From Bacteroidota bacterium (GTDB taxonomy: Bacteria > Bacteroidota > Ignavibacteria > Ignavibacteriales > Melioribacteraceae), in NCBI GenBank assembly GCA_023381535.1, contig JAMCSN010000234.1, positions 1-14,159 of the forward strand: DNA of 14,159 bases, written 5' to 3'. The notes below the pieces were generated by a model. The model searched no databases, was not told the DNA's origin, and saw only the letters and a list, made by a program, of their open reading frames with translations. Shown here one piece after another: positions 1-7,693 of the stretch; position 1 is the stretch's first letter; each line of letters opens with the position of its first letter. The position numbers and the translations under genes were made by a program.

Positions 1-35
1 CAAAAGCAGTTTCAATTATAAAGCGGCTGAATTTT

Positions 36-275
36 ATGAGTTCCCGTGAACAGAAAACTTATTTTGAGGTTCTGAAACGCTACACGCAGAAGTTTGAACC
101 GAGAGAGTTGGAAGATTACAAAATGCTTCTGAAGCGTCACAAAGATGATGAGGATTTGGACAAGTTATCAATGCAGCGGTTGAAAGCTCTGCACGAAAAA
201 TATCACGTGAACCGCGAACGAAAAGACTATGATCAGTACTTTACGAAACCAACTCAATCCGATACTGAAAACTAA
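36..275 (+). CDS. Small charged hypothetical protein; start uncertain
   Basis: I do not recognise this protein. From the ATG at 36 it is 79 residues, very rich in Lys, Glu, Asp and Arg, with no signal peptide or membrane segment, and it looks mostly alpha-helical. The start is doubtful: the same frame is open all the way to the left edge (about 11 more sense codons, reading KAVSIIKRLNF just before the Met), and there is no SD before position 36. It may therefore be the C-terminal end of a longer protein beginning outside the window. It ends 38 nt before the glycosyltransferase gene on the same strand, so the two are probably co-transcribed. A role in envelope sugar synthesis would rest only on that neighbour. 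Confidence 0.5.
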   Translation: MSSREQKTYFEVLKRYTQKFEPRELEDYKMLLKRHKDDEDLDKLSMQRLKALHEKYHVNRERKDYDQYFTKPTQSDTEN

Positions 276-313
276 AATAGCAATCCGGCAACATCGTTTC
301 TGATGGACTCAAA

Positions 314-1399
314 ATGAAAATACTTGTGATAGCGCTTTCGGGAATCGGCGATGCACTGATGTTCACTCCGTCGCTTGTTAAAATTCACAATGACATTCCG
401 GCTGCCAAAATTGATGCGCTTGTTATGTACAAAGGCGTGAAGGATATTTACGAAAAGCTTCCTCAAATTTCCAATACAAAGTATTTCGATTTTCTCAATA
501 GTTCTTACCGAGAAGCATTTTCATACGTAATGAAACTAAGAAAGAAGTACGACGTAACGATCAACGTTTACCCTTCCAACAGAAAAGAATACAACTTAAT
601 AAACTGGATGATCGGTGCGCCGAATCGTATTGCAGTTAAGTATCTCCGCAAAAATTTTGCAAATCTTGGTTTCTTGAATAACATCCGAATTGACGAAGAC
701 GATAACCTTCATAACGTTGAAGAAAATATAAGATTGTGTGAAAGACTTTCGAAGATTGAACAAAAAGAAATTCCACCGTTGCAGCTTAATCTTGGTAAAG
801 ATGATCTTGAATTTGCCGAACAATTTTTGAATAACAACAAGATCAGCAATAAATCTTTGGTGATCGGTTTTCACCCGGGATGTTCAACTCTAAAGAATCA
901 TGAAAAGAGACGATGGGAAGTTTCAAAGTTTGCCGGGCTTGGCAAAAAGTTGATTGCAGAACACAACGCAGAGATTTTTGTATTCGGGGGGAACGATGAA
1001 AAGGCATTGAAAGATTCGGTGACAGCAAATATTGATTCCAATTCGGCTGTGGCGGTGAATACAACATCAATTGGTCAAACGGCAGCAGTAATGCAGCGCT
1101 GCAATGTGTTTGTTACCAATGATTCGAGTCTCATGCACATTGCCGCCGCGCTGAAATTAAAAGTGGTTGCCATACTCGGTCCGACTAACAAAAATTACAT
1201 TTATCCTTGGCGGACTGATTACAAAATTGCGTCCTTGAATTTAGATTGTTCGCCATGTTTCTTTTACTCGCCTAAACCGCTTACGTGTTCACGTCACGAT
1301 CTGAAATTCAAATGCATAAAATATTTGTCTATGGAAATGGTTTACGAAAAGGTAAAAGATTTTTTGCCGGAAGGCGAAAGAATCAAAGCGACGAAATAA
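314..1399 (+). CDS. Glycosyltransferase family 9 (ADP-heptose:LPS heptosyltransferase-like)
   Basis: The 361-residue protein has the GT-B layout of family-9 glycosyltransferases, which move heptose from ADP-heptose onto lipopolysaccharide core on the cytoplasmic face of the inner membrane. The N-terminus MKILVIALSGIGDALMFTPS is the usual first strand and acceptor-side loop. H187-P188-G189 opens the second Rossmann domain. VTNDSSLMHIAAAL (D270, S271, H275) followed by AILGPT is the family's donor-binding signature, and the length is typical. A Cys pair near residue 315 (DCSPCF) is common in the family. Sugar and acceptor cannot be told from sequence alone. The ATG has no clear SD. The last 17 bp overlap the 3' end of the convergent LOG-like gene. 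Confidence 0.88.
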   Translation: MKILVIALSGIGDALMFTPSLVKIHNDIPAAKIDALVMYKGVKDIYEKLPQISNTKYFDFLNSSYREAFSYVMKLRKKYDVTINVYPSNRKEYNLINWMIGAPNRIAVKYLRKNFANLGFLNNIRIDEDDNLHNVEENIRLCERLSKIEQKEIPPLQLNLGKDDLEFAEQFLNNNKISNKSLVIGFHPGCSTLKNHEKRRWEVSKFAGLGKKLIAEHNAEIFVFGGNDEKALKDSVTANIDSNSAVAVNTTSIGQTAAVMQRCNVFVTNDSSLMHIAAALKLKVVAILGPTNKNYIYPWRTDYKIASLNLDCSPCFFYSPKPLTCSRHDLKFKCIKYLSMEMVYEKVKDFLPEGERIKATK

Positions 1400-1916
1400 T
1401 GTAATCCGCGCACTCGTCAATTTCAGTAAAACATTTTATTAGCCCGGTTCTTCTTTTTTCTTTTGTTATCTGTTTCTCCATCAACTCTACAATTCCTTTC
1501 CATAATGAGCTATGACACGCGAACGGTTTTGTCTGAATCATGTTTTTGTTCATGTATTCCCATACCAAAGCCAACTCGAGTAAAGTTCCGGTTCCGCCTT
1601 GAAGCACAACGTATGCATCACCGATCTCAATTAAACTTTTCAGCCGGTCGAAAAGAGTATTGCAGACAATTTCTCTAGAAAGATATTTGCTGGCGTGAAC
1701 GTTATAGATATCTAATGTAACGCCTACAGCTTCGGCGTCACATTCGCGCGCACCTTTGGAAACTGCATCCATTATTCCTTGAAATCCACCGCTGCAGACA
1801 TTGATATTATTCTGCGCGAGCTTTTTTCCCAATTGGTAAGCATACTCATACTCAGCATCGCCGGGCTGCGGAACCGAACTGCCGAAAACCGTTACAAATT
1901 TTTTCTTCACTATCAA
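1383..1916 (-). CDS. LOG-family (SLOG fold) nucleotide-binding protein
   Basis: A 177-residue Rossmann-type protein of the LOG/lysine-decarboxylase-like superfamily, whose characterised members hydrolyse the N-glycosidic bond of nucleoside 5'-monophosphates, releasing the base and ribose 5-phosphate. Visible motifs are VTVFGSSVPQPGD near the N-terminus, CSGGFQGIMDAVSKGA (about 41-56) and LQGGTGTLLELALVWE (about 105-120). The last corresponds to the catalytic PGGxGTxxE motif of LOG, with Gln replacing the usual Pro and the Glu kept (E114). Activity is therefore plausible but not certain; a non-catalytic nucleotide sensor is the alternative. Its ATG overlaps the stop of the nuclease gene by 4 nt (ATGA), so translation is probably coupled. 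It is the last gene of a three-gene operon and overlaps the convergent glycosyltransferase gene by 17 bp. Confidence 0.8.
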   Translation of the reverse strand: MIVKKKFVTVFGSSVPQPGDAEYEYAYQLGKKLAQNNINVCSGGFQGIMDAVSKGARECDAEAVGVTLDIYNVHASKYLSREIVCNTLFDRLKSLIEIGDAYVVLQGGTGTLLELALVWEYMNKNMIQTKPFACHSSLWKGIVELMEKQITKEKRRTGLIKCFTEIDECADYIISSL

Positions 1917-2743
1917 TCCGGAATTTTCGGTTTACCGGCATCGACCCACGCCGAATAAATCAGACTGGATAAACTCAGCGCGCCGGAATTAAATTCATTT
2001 ATCGTTATATACTTTGTCTTCAGCCACAACAAACGATAATATTCTTTGTTGAACTTGCCGTCGGTCTTGCCGGAAGAATATTTATCGGCAGAAAGAAGCA
2101 TCTCGACATAAGAGTTTGATTCCATGATGTAGTCGAAAATGTATCCCGCCAAATCTTTCACGTAGAATGGGTTCTGCTGCAGAAATCCGTTTTTAATTGC
2201 GTTCAGGCTATCGTCAACCATGTCGATTTCGTATCTGCTGTGAATTCCCTTTTGATCGGTTAACTGCCCGTTGTAATTAACCGTAGCGTGAAGCGGTTGA
2301 TGCCCGTCTTCGACATAATGAGCAAGATCGGACGCATACAAAATGATTTCGTCTTTATTGCCGGATTTAAACGCGCTGATCAATTTGAAAAAAGAAGTTT
2401 CGGTCGCCCAAGGAAGAATACCTTCCTTTACAACGGTTTTTTCACCGTACAATTTTTTTAGTGTGTCGAGCGAGGTAATAATCTTTCCATCCATATATTC
2501 TTTATAGTAATCGATGTCAATGAAATGTTTCGGTCCTTCGGAACGGTCATCCCGTTTTCGTTTGTCTGGATCGACCGAATGTTCGATGATCGCAAGTTTC
2601 ATGTTTTCGGAAAGATACATCTGCTGCGGAATCAGTTTCATCGCAAACAACGTTATCGTCTTGTGACCTGTTTCTCCCCATCCGTAAATCAATATTGAAT
2701 GAACGAGAAGCAGCGCGATGACATAAGAGAATTTGTTTTTCAT
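1913..2743 (-). CDS. Secreted S1/P1-type zinc-dependent nuclease
   Basis: A 276-residue exported nuclease of the S1/P1 (phospholipase C-like) family, which cuts single-stranded DNA or RNA to 5'-mononucleotides with three zinc ions. Residues 1-21 form a signal peptide; cleavage after G21 would expose W22, and this family needs an N-terminal Trp because its backbone binds zinc. Other ligands follow the family order: H27 (WGETGH), D58 (HSVDPD), H73 (GPKHFID), H142, D146, H148 and H152 (AHYVEDGHQPLH), and H168 in GIHSRYEID. Where the fungal enzymes have Asp four residues after the last His, this protein has E172, which could still bind metal. The likely site of action is the periplasm or outside, for nucleic-acid or phosphate scavenging. 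It starts 1 nt after the yjbQ stop and overlaps the LOG-like gene by 4 nt. Confidence 0.88.
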   Translation of the reverse strand: MKNKFSYVIALLLVHSILIYGWGETGHKTITLFAMKLIPQQMYLSENMKLAIIEHSVDPDKRKRDDRSEGPKHFIDIDYYKEYMDGKIITSLDTLKKLYGEKTVVKEGILPWATETSFFKLISAFKSGNKDEIILYASDLAHYVEDGHQPLHATVNYNGQLTDQKGIHSRYEIDMVDDSLNAIKNGFLQQNPFYVKDLAGYIFDYIMESNSYVEMLLSADKYSSGKTDGKFNKEYYRLLWLKTKYITINEFNSGALSLSSLIYSAWVDAGKPKIPD

Positions 2744-2744
2744 T

Positions 2745-3164
2745 TCATTGGCCCATTAGTTGTATAATAACTTTTCTTTTGCGCGAGCGGTTGTCGAAAT
2801 CGACTAAGACAATTTGCTGCCACGTTCCAAGCATTAATTTCGTATTTGAGAACGGAACAGTTAGCGATGCGCCTTGAAGTGATGAACGAATGTGGGAAAA
2901 ACCGTTTGAGTCATCCCAAGTTTCGTCATGAGCATACTTGGCATTGGAAGGAATTAACTTTTCAAAAAACTGCGGGTAATCTTTAAGCAAACCGGGTTCG
3001 TATTCAATGGTCGTTACGCCGGCAGTAGCGCCGGGAACAAATACAAGAGCGTTTCCTTCCTTCAAGCCGTTTTCGTTGATAACTTTCTGCACTTCGTGAG
3101 TGATGTCAACAATGTCGCAATATCCTTTTGTGCCGGTCGAAATCGTTATGGTTTTGATTTGCAT
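2745..3164 (-). CDS. yjbQ: YjbQ family protein (UPF0047)
   Basis: A 139-residue member of the YjbQ/UPF0047 family, a small trimeric beta-rich protein. E. coli YjbQ shows weak thiamin-phosphate synthase activity, but the true role is unsettled. The C-terminal half is diagnostic: HIRSSLQGASLTVPF, then LGTWQQIVLVDFDNR and a basic stretch. The family's conserved His residues lie in YAHDETWDD and SHIRSSL. I chose the ATG at 3164 (MQIKTITI) over an in-frame TTG at 3188, because family members begin near this Met and because a candidate promoter places transcription start just upstream of 3164. It is the first gene of the operon with the nuclease and LOG-like genes and is divergent from rocD. Confidence 0.9.
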   Translation of the reverse strand: MQIKTITISTGTKGYCDIVDITHEVQKVINENGLKEGNALVFVPGATAGVTTIEYEPGLLKDYPQFFEKLIPSNAKYAHDETWDDSNGFSHIRSSLQGASLTVPFSNTKLMLGTWQQIVLVDFDNRSRKRKVIIQLMGQ

Positions 3165-3185
3165 GTTACACACATTTTTGTTGTG

Positions 3186-3216
3186 CAAATTATCAAATGG
3201 GTTGTGCTAACGCAAA
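3186..3216 (-). promoter_or_regulatory. Candidate Bacteroidota-type promoter for the yjbQ operon
   Basis: On the minus strand, TTTG (3213-3216) is followed after 19 nt by ATAATTTG (3186-3193), close to the Bacteroidota -33 TTTG and -7 TAnnTTTG boxes but one base short in the -7 box. Transcription would start near 3180, leaving a leader of about 15 nt before the ATG at 3164. Chance matches are frequent in AT-rich DNA. Confidence 0.35.
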
Positions 3217-3250
3217 CACGCCATGTTAGTCCGTTATGACCAGCGTAAAA

Positions 3251-3282
3251 TTCGAAACTAACTTCGGATTTTCCTAAATTTG
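3251..3282 (+). promoter_or_regulatory. Candidate promoter for rocD
   Basis: TAAATTTG at 3275-3282 is an exact match to the Bacteroidota -7 box TAnnTTTG. TTCG at 3251-3254, 20 nt upstream, is a one-mismatch -33 box. Transcription would start around 3289, about 30 nt before the rocD ATG. Confidence 0.4.
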
Positions 3283-3320
3283 CGCTCGAAATTTTATCAT
3301 CCAACCAATTAGGAATCTAT

Positions 3321-4523
3321 ATGACAACCAAGGACTATATTGAACTGGAAGAAAAGTATGGTGCGCATAATTACCATCCGCTTGATGTAGTAATAGACAA
3401 AGCCGAAGGCGTGTGGGTTTATGATGTTGAAGGTAAAAAATATCTCGATTGCCTTGCTGCTTATTCTGCCGTTAACCAGGGTCATTGTCACCCGCGTATT
3501 GTGAATGCATTGAAAAACCAATCCGAAAAAGTTACACTTACTTCACGAGCGTTCAGAAACAGCCAATTACCGTTGCTTTACAAAGAGTTGAGCGATCTTA
3601 CCGGATATGAAATGTCTCTGCCAATGAATTCCGGCGCCGAAGCAGTTGAGACAGCGTTGAAAGCGGCACGCAAGTGGGGATACAAAGTAAAAGGCGTTCC
3701 GGAACACAAAGCAGAAATAATCACATGCACGAATAATTTTGCAGGCAGGACAATTTCCATAATCAGTTTTTCTACCGAGGAACAGTACCGCGACGGTTTC
3801 GGTCCGTTCACACCCGGTTTTAAAATTGTTGAATACGGAAACGTGAAAGCGATGGAAGATGCAATCACTCCGAATACGATCGCGTTTCTCGTAGAACCCA
3901 TTCAAGGTGAAGGCGGCGTTGTCGTTCCGCCGGATGGTTATTTAAAATCAACTTTCGAAATTTGTAAAAAGAATAACATACTTTTTCTTGCCGATGAAAT
4001 TCAATGCGGACTTGGCAGAAGCGGAAAGTTATTTGCATTCATGTATGAAGGAATCAAGCCGGACGCCGTTATAATCGGCAAAGCATTGTCGGGCGGTTGT
4101 TACCCGGTATCGGCAGTTCTTTCGAACAAAGAATTGCTCGGCGTTTTTAAACCCGGCGATCACGGTTCAACATTTGGCGGGAACCCCCTCGGCGCTGCTG
4201 TCGCAAGAGAATCGTTAAAAGTTTTGGTTGAAGAAAAACTGATTGAAAAATCATTCGAACTTGGAAATTATTTTATCGACGAACTTAAAAAAATAAATTC
4301 TCCGCACATTAAAGAAGTGAGAGGAAGAGGTTTGTTCATCGGCGTGGAATTAAAACCGGAAGCTAAAGGCGCAAGAAGATTCTGCGAAGCTTTGATGAAG
4401 AAAGGAATTTTGTGCAAAGAAACTCACGAAAACGTAATTAGATTTGCGCCGCCGCTCGTTATAAAGAAAGAAGAAATTGATTGGGCATTAACTCACATTC
4501 GTGAAGTGCTGACGATGAGCTGA
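3321..4523 (+). CDS. rocD: Ornithine aminotransferase (ornithine--oxo-acid transaminase)
   Basis: A 400-residue class-III PLP-dependent aminotransferase that moves the delta-amino group of ornithine to 2-oxoglutarate, giving glutamate-5-semialdehyde in cytosolic arginine/proline metabolism. The PLP lysine is K254 in IIGKALSGGCYP. D225 in LADEIQCGLGRSG is the residue expected to contact the pyridine nitrogen. MNSGAEAVETALKAARKW binds cofactor phosphate, and VEPIQGEGGV is the class-III signature. The N-terminal KYGAHNYHPLDVVI and the motif AYSAVNQGHCHPRI are typical of ornithine aminotransferases rather than of acetylornithine or GABA enzymes, and full length matches that family. A weak AGGA lies about 10 nt before the ATG. 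It has its own upstream region, divergent from yjbQ, and is not in an obvious operon. Confidence 0.92.
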   Translation: MTTKDYIELEEKYGAHNYHPLDVVIDKAEGVWVYDVEGKKYLDCLAAYSAVNQGHCHPRIVNALKNQSEKVTLTSRAFRNSQLPLLYKELSDLTGYEMSLPMNSGAEAVETALKAARKWGYKVKGVPEHKAEIITCTNNFAGRTISIISFSTEEQYRDGFGPFTPGFKIVEYGNVKAMEDAITPNTIAFLVEPIQGEGGVVVPPDGYLKSTFEICKKNNILFLADEIQCGLGRSGKLFAFMYEGIKPDAVIIGKALSGGCYPVSAVLSNKELLGVFKPGDHGSTFGGNPLGAAVARESLKVLVEEKLIEKSFELGNYFIDELKKINSPHIKEVRGRGLFIGVELKPEAKGARRFCEALMKKGILCKETHENVIRFAPPLVIKKEEIDWALTHIREVLTMS

Positions 4524-4557
4524 TTGTTTTAAAATGGAAAAAAGGTTGTCTTCAAGG

Positions 4558-4647
4558 TGTCATTCCGAGTGAGTGAAACGACCGAAGAATCTTTTTACTG
4601 TTCATTTTCAGATTCTGAATCCCGACTTGTCGGGATTCAGAATGACA
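4558..4647. repeat. Palindromic intergenic element (REP/MITE-like) with a 14-bp hairpin
   Basis: A composite of nested inverted repeats fills the gap between convergent rocD and the histidine kinase. The ends are TGTCATTC (4558-4565) and its complement GAATGACA (4640-4647). AGAATCT (4586-4592) pairs with AGATTCT (4610-4616). The right part is a perfect 14-bp stem (4612-4625 with 4630-4643) closed by the tetraloop CTTG. Short elements starting TGTCATTCCGAG and ending in such a hairpin resemble dispersed intergenic repeats of many Bacteroidota-type genomes, from general knowledge. The hairpin could also act as a bidirectional terminator for the two converging genes, although no long T-run follows it. 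Only one copy lies in this window, so its repeat nature is inferred. Confidence 0.7.
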
Positions 4648-4674
4648 ATTCCCGGGGTTTGATACCTGCCTCTT

Positions 4675-6792
4675 TTAATTTCTGGATGGCGCATTGAGCC
4701 ACTGATCAATGGTTATTTTGAGGAAGTGAATGTTAATTGGTTTAGCAATGTAATCATCCATTCCTGAGGCAAGACATCTCTCCCTGTCCTTCATACTTGA
4801 GTGAGCGGTAACGGCAATTATTGGAACTTTGGAAAACTGTCCCGAGAGTTCGCGAATTTTTTTTGTGGCGGTTATTCCGTCCATGTCGGTCATCTCCACA
4901 TCCATCAAAACCACATTGAAGGTTCCGGTTTTAACAGCATCAATCGCTTCTTGACCGCTTGAAACGGCTTCTACGTCGTAACCGACCTCGCGCAAAATTT
5001 TTACTTCGAGATTCTGGCTGATAGGATTATCTTCAACAAGCAGCACTCTCTTCCTCGATATAAAATCAGTTTTAGTAGTTCGTTCCTCCGCAGCTTCCGA
5101 CGCCGTCTGCAATACCGGTTCATCTTCTTTACCCGCGCCGGATTCATCCATAGCACCGATTTCAGCGCCCGGGAATAATTTTAATCTTACTGTAAAAGTG
5201 AATTTGCTTCCGAACCCGATTTTACTTTCAACATTTATTTCACCGTGCATAAGCCGGACAAATTCCTTCGATATAACCAGCCCGAGTCCGGTTCCTTCTT
5301 TGCTGCCTTTCTTGCTTTTAACCTGAACATAAGGTTCAAACAACATGGAAAGTTTATCGCTCGGTATTCCTTGTCCCGTATCTTCAACGGTGGTCGCTAT
5401 CTCGACAAACGAACTTGCTGACACTTTCTCTTTAACCGTAACGCTTATCTTACCGTGATCTGTATATTTTGCAGCATTGCTGAGAAGGTTAATTATGATT
5501 TGTCGGTAACGTGTCGGGTCGCCGAAAACTTTAACCGGGATTTTTTCATCCATGAAGTTTTCCACCAGCAGCCCTTTTGATCTTACTGTTGGAGTAATGA
5601 TGGAAAGCGCTTTCTCAACTTCTTCTTTTACGCTGAACTCAACTTCATCAAGGTCCATTCTTCCGGCTTCAATCTTTGAAATATCCAAAATGTTGTTGAT
5701 GATATCGAGTAATGATTCCGATGCAACTCTGGCGTCGCGTGCAAAGTTCTTAAGCTCTGCATCGTCTTCAATCATATCGTTTTCAATCAGCGTTAGAAAT
5801 CCCATGATGGAATTCATCGGGGTCCGGACTTCGTGACTCATGTTGGCGAGGAATCTCGACTTGAAACTGCTTTCCTGCTGGGCTTTGCTTGCTGCAGTAA
5901 CGGCTTTCATTTTCTCGATGCGCAACGCATCAAGTGCTTTTTGCTTTTCCGTTTCTGCCTGAATCTGCTGCGTTATATCTTGCAAACTTCCTTCGTAAAG
6001 AAGGAGTGGTTCTTCTTCATTGGTGCGCACATTAACGCGCACAATTAACTCCGAACCATCTTTCCTCTTCAGAGATACTCTGTAGTTCCTAACCTTTCCT
6101 TGTTTTTCCAAGAGCTTGTTAAGAAGTTCCCAGTCACCTTTTCTTTTGAAGACGTCATCAGCAATTACAAGTTTTCTCATCTCATCTTCATTGGAGTAAC
6201 CGAGCATCTTTACAATAGACGGGTTAAGGGTTAAAAACTTTCCTTCTTTGTTAAATTGAAAAATTCCTTCAGCAGAGTTTTCAAAAATATTTCTAAATTT
6301 TTTCTCGGAGACTGAAACTTCGAAATTTTTTATTACTGCTTCATGTCTTAGTCTATAATTCAAATAGCTTGCAACAATAGCCATAACGCTGATTACCAAA
6401 ACCAGTACTACAGATTCCAGCATGTTGGGAAGCAGAAAGATTACTTTGTTGTTGAAGATAATCGAGACAGCAAAAACAATATTATAGTAGATAGCAACGA
6501 TTATTTGATTGGCTACATCCCAGCTTAAAAACAATGCAGCAGTAAATATCAGCAAACTGATTATATACGAATTGAAGATTAGCGTTTTCGGGATCAGGAA
6601 AATCATCACACCGAAAGAACAAATAATTGTAAGCAACAGAAGATGAATAAGAATAACCGGATGTTTCTTGCCGAATGATGTGTTGGAAATAACCAGCAGC
6701 ACAAAAGCAATTATAATGGCGGATAATCTCGATAAGTAAATTTCCAAACTGTGGCTTGCAAAGTACCTGACCTCAAAAATCAATGCGACCAA
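4675..6792 (-). CDS. Membrane hybrid sensor histidine kinase (PAS-HisKA-HATPase-REC)
   Basis: A 705-residue inner-membrane sensor, counted from a TTG at 6792. Residues about 20-145 hold around five hydrophobic helices. A PAS domain follows (about 160-280, with IFENSAEGIFQFNKEGK), then a short coiled coil. The HisKA domain carries phospho-acceptor H320 in FLANMSHEVRTPMN. The HATPase_c domain has an N box (NLLSNAAKYT, 435-444), DTGQGI (471-476), FEPYVQV and GTGLGL (500-505). After an acidic linker comes a receiver domain with E587/D588, acceptor D631 (LMDVEMTDMDG) and K684. No HPt or DNA-binding domain is present, so an outside HPt or regulator is expected. The start is uncertain: the frame is open back to a stop at 6928-6930 without ATG or GTG, and the first helix seems to begin upstream of the TTG. 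The signal sensed is unknown. Confidence 0.88.
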   Translation of the reverse strand: MVALIFEVRYFASHSLEIYLSRLSAIIIAFVLLVISNTSFGKKHPVILIHLLLLTIICSFGVMIFLIPKTLIFNSYIISLLIFTAALFLSWDVANQIIVAIYYNIVFAVSIIFNNKVIFLLPNMLESVVLVLVISVMAIVASYLNYRLRHEAVIKNFEVSVSEKKFRNIFENSAEGIFQFNKEGKFLTLNPSIVKMLGYSNEDEMRKLVIADDVFKRKGDWELLNKLLEKQGKVRNYRVSLKRKDGSELIVRVNVRTNEEEPLLLYEGSLQDITQQIQAETEKQKALDALRIEKMKAVTAASKAQQESSFKSRFLANMSHEVRTPMNSIMGFLTLIENDMIEDDAELKNFARDARVASESLLDIINNILDISKIEAGRMDLDEVEFSVKEEVEKALSIITPTVRSKGLLVENFMDEKIPVKVFGDPTRYRQIIINLLSNAAKYTDHGKISVTVKEKVSASSFVEIATTVEDTGQGIPSDKLSMLFEPYVQVKSKKGSKEGTGLGLVISKEFVRLMHGEINVESKIGFGSKFTFTVRLKLFPGAEIGAMDESGAGKEDEPVLQTASEAAEERTTKTDFISRKRVLLVEDNPISQNLEVKILREVGYDVEAVSSGQEAIDAVKTGTFNVVLMDVEMTDMDGITATKKIRELSGQFSKVPIIAVTAHSSMKDRERCLASGMDDYIAKPINIHFLKITIDQWLNAPSRN

Positions 6793-7089
6793 GCCGGCAA
6801 CTGCGGTAAATTTAGCCAGCGCTTGAAAAGGTGCATTTAAACTTTTCTTGCTTTCCTCTTTAAAAAATTGGAAACTTTTTTCTTCTATAGTATTTCTTAA
6901 ATGAGTATCAGTCGTGGCTATCTCGCTTCAGTTTAGAACAATATTATTTTTGATGTGACGGAATATACGACAAGACGGTCTAACTTCATGTAATTAAAAT
7001 TAACTCGCTATTATCATTATTTTTTCAGAGGTTAAATAAAGAAATTTGCGTAAATAATCAATCCTTCTTCAGCATTATGTGAGATCAAA
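6793..7089. other. Divergent intergenic region, histidine kinase and PAP2 gene
   Basis: This AT-rich gap of nearly 300 bp separates two divergent genes and must contain the promoters of both. The right-hand half of the kinase side (about 6793-6927) is in frame with the kinase and may encode extra N-terminal residues. I found no exact TAnnTTTG box with good spacing, no convincing operator, and no tRNA or small RNA signature. Confidence 0.4.
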
Positions 7090-7683
7090 ATGGCGGAGTT
7101 TCTTTATCAAATTGATGTAAGTGTATTCTACTTTATAAACCATACAATCTCGAACCCACTGTTCGACAAATTTGTTCCTTTTGTTACCGATGTGAAGCAT
7201 TGGTACATAACTTATATTGTTCTTTTCTTCATACTGACAATAAAAGGAGGACGAACCGGAAGAATAGCTGCTGTGGTTTTTTTAATACTTATTACTGCCA
7301 CCGATCAATTCAGCAGTGCTTTTCTAAAACATTTAATCGGCAGAATTAGACCGTGTAACGTTTTACCTGACGTGAGAATTCTTGTAACATGTACGGAATC
7401 GTTTTCATTTCCGTCGTCTCACGCGGTAAACAATTTCGCCGCCGCAATATTTTTTTCGAAAATATATCCCAAATTTAAATGGACATTTTTTATCGTTGCA
7501 ACACTAATGGCTCTATCGCGCCCATACGTCGGTGTGCATTACCCTTCTGATATTGTTGGCGGTGCTTTGATTGGAATTGTGTTCGGATATATTTTTGCTT
7601 ACATGGCAATGAAGATTGATAATATATTGAAAGAAAGAAAAACAAAGATTACGGACAAATATGAAAGAGTTGAATACAAGTAA
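7090..7683 (+). CDS. PAP2-family membrane phosphatase
   Basis: A 197-residue integral membrane protein with the complete three-part PAP2 (type-2 phosphatidic acid phosphatase) signature. K80 to R87-P88 (KHLIGRIRP) is motif 1, P108-S109-S110-H111 (FSFPSSH) is motif 2, and S143-R144 through H150 to D154 (SRPYVGVHYPSD) is motif 3. About five to six hydrophobic helices surround these motifs, so the active site should face the periplasm. Family members remove phosphate from undecaprenyl diphosphate, phosphatidylglycerol phosphate or lipid A; the substrate here cannot be told. The 22-residue tail is basic and cytosolic. There is no strong SD before the ATG. The 3' end overlaps or abuts the AMP nucleosidase gene, so the two are probably co-transcribed. 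Confidence 0.9.
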   Translation: MAEFLYQIDVSVFYFINHTISNPLFDKFVPFVTDVKHWYITYIVLFFILTIKGGRTGRIAAVVFLILITATDQFSSAFLKHLIGRIRPCNVLPDVRILVTCTESFSFPSSHAVNNFAAAIFFSKIYPKFKWTFFIVATLMALSRPYVGVHYPSDIVGGALIGIVFGYIFAYMAMKIDNILKERKTKITDKYERVEYK

Positions 7684-7693
7684 AACTATGAAA

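Noticed and set aside
3165..3188. In-frame TTG extension of yjbQ to 3188
   Set aside because: Family members begin near the ATG at 3164, and the candidate -7 box (3186-3193) would overlap the extended start.
3567..3905. Two minus-strand ORFs opposite rocD
   Set aside because: They overlap each other and a well-supported aminotransferase gene, and show no domain.
5552..6048. Two plus-strand ORFs opposite the histidine kinase
   Set aside because: Serine- and phenylalanine-rich antisense shadows of conserved kinase motifs.
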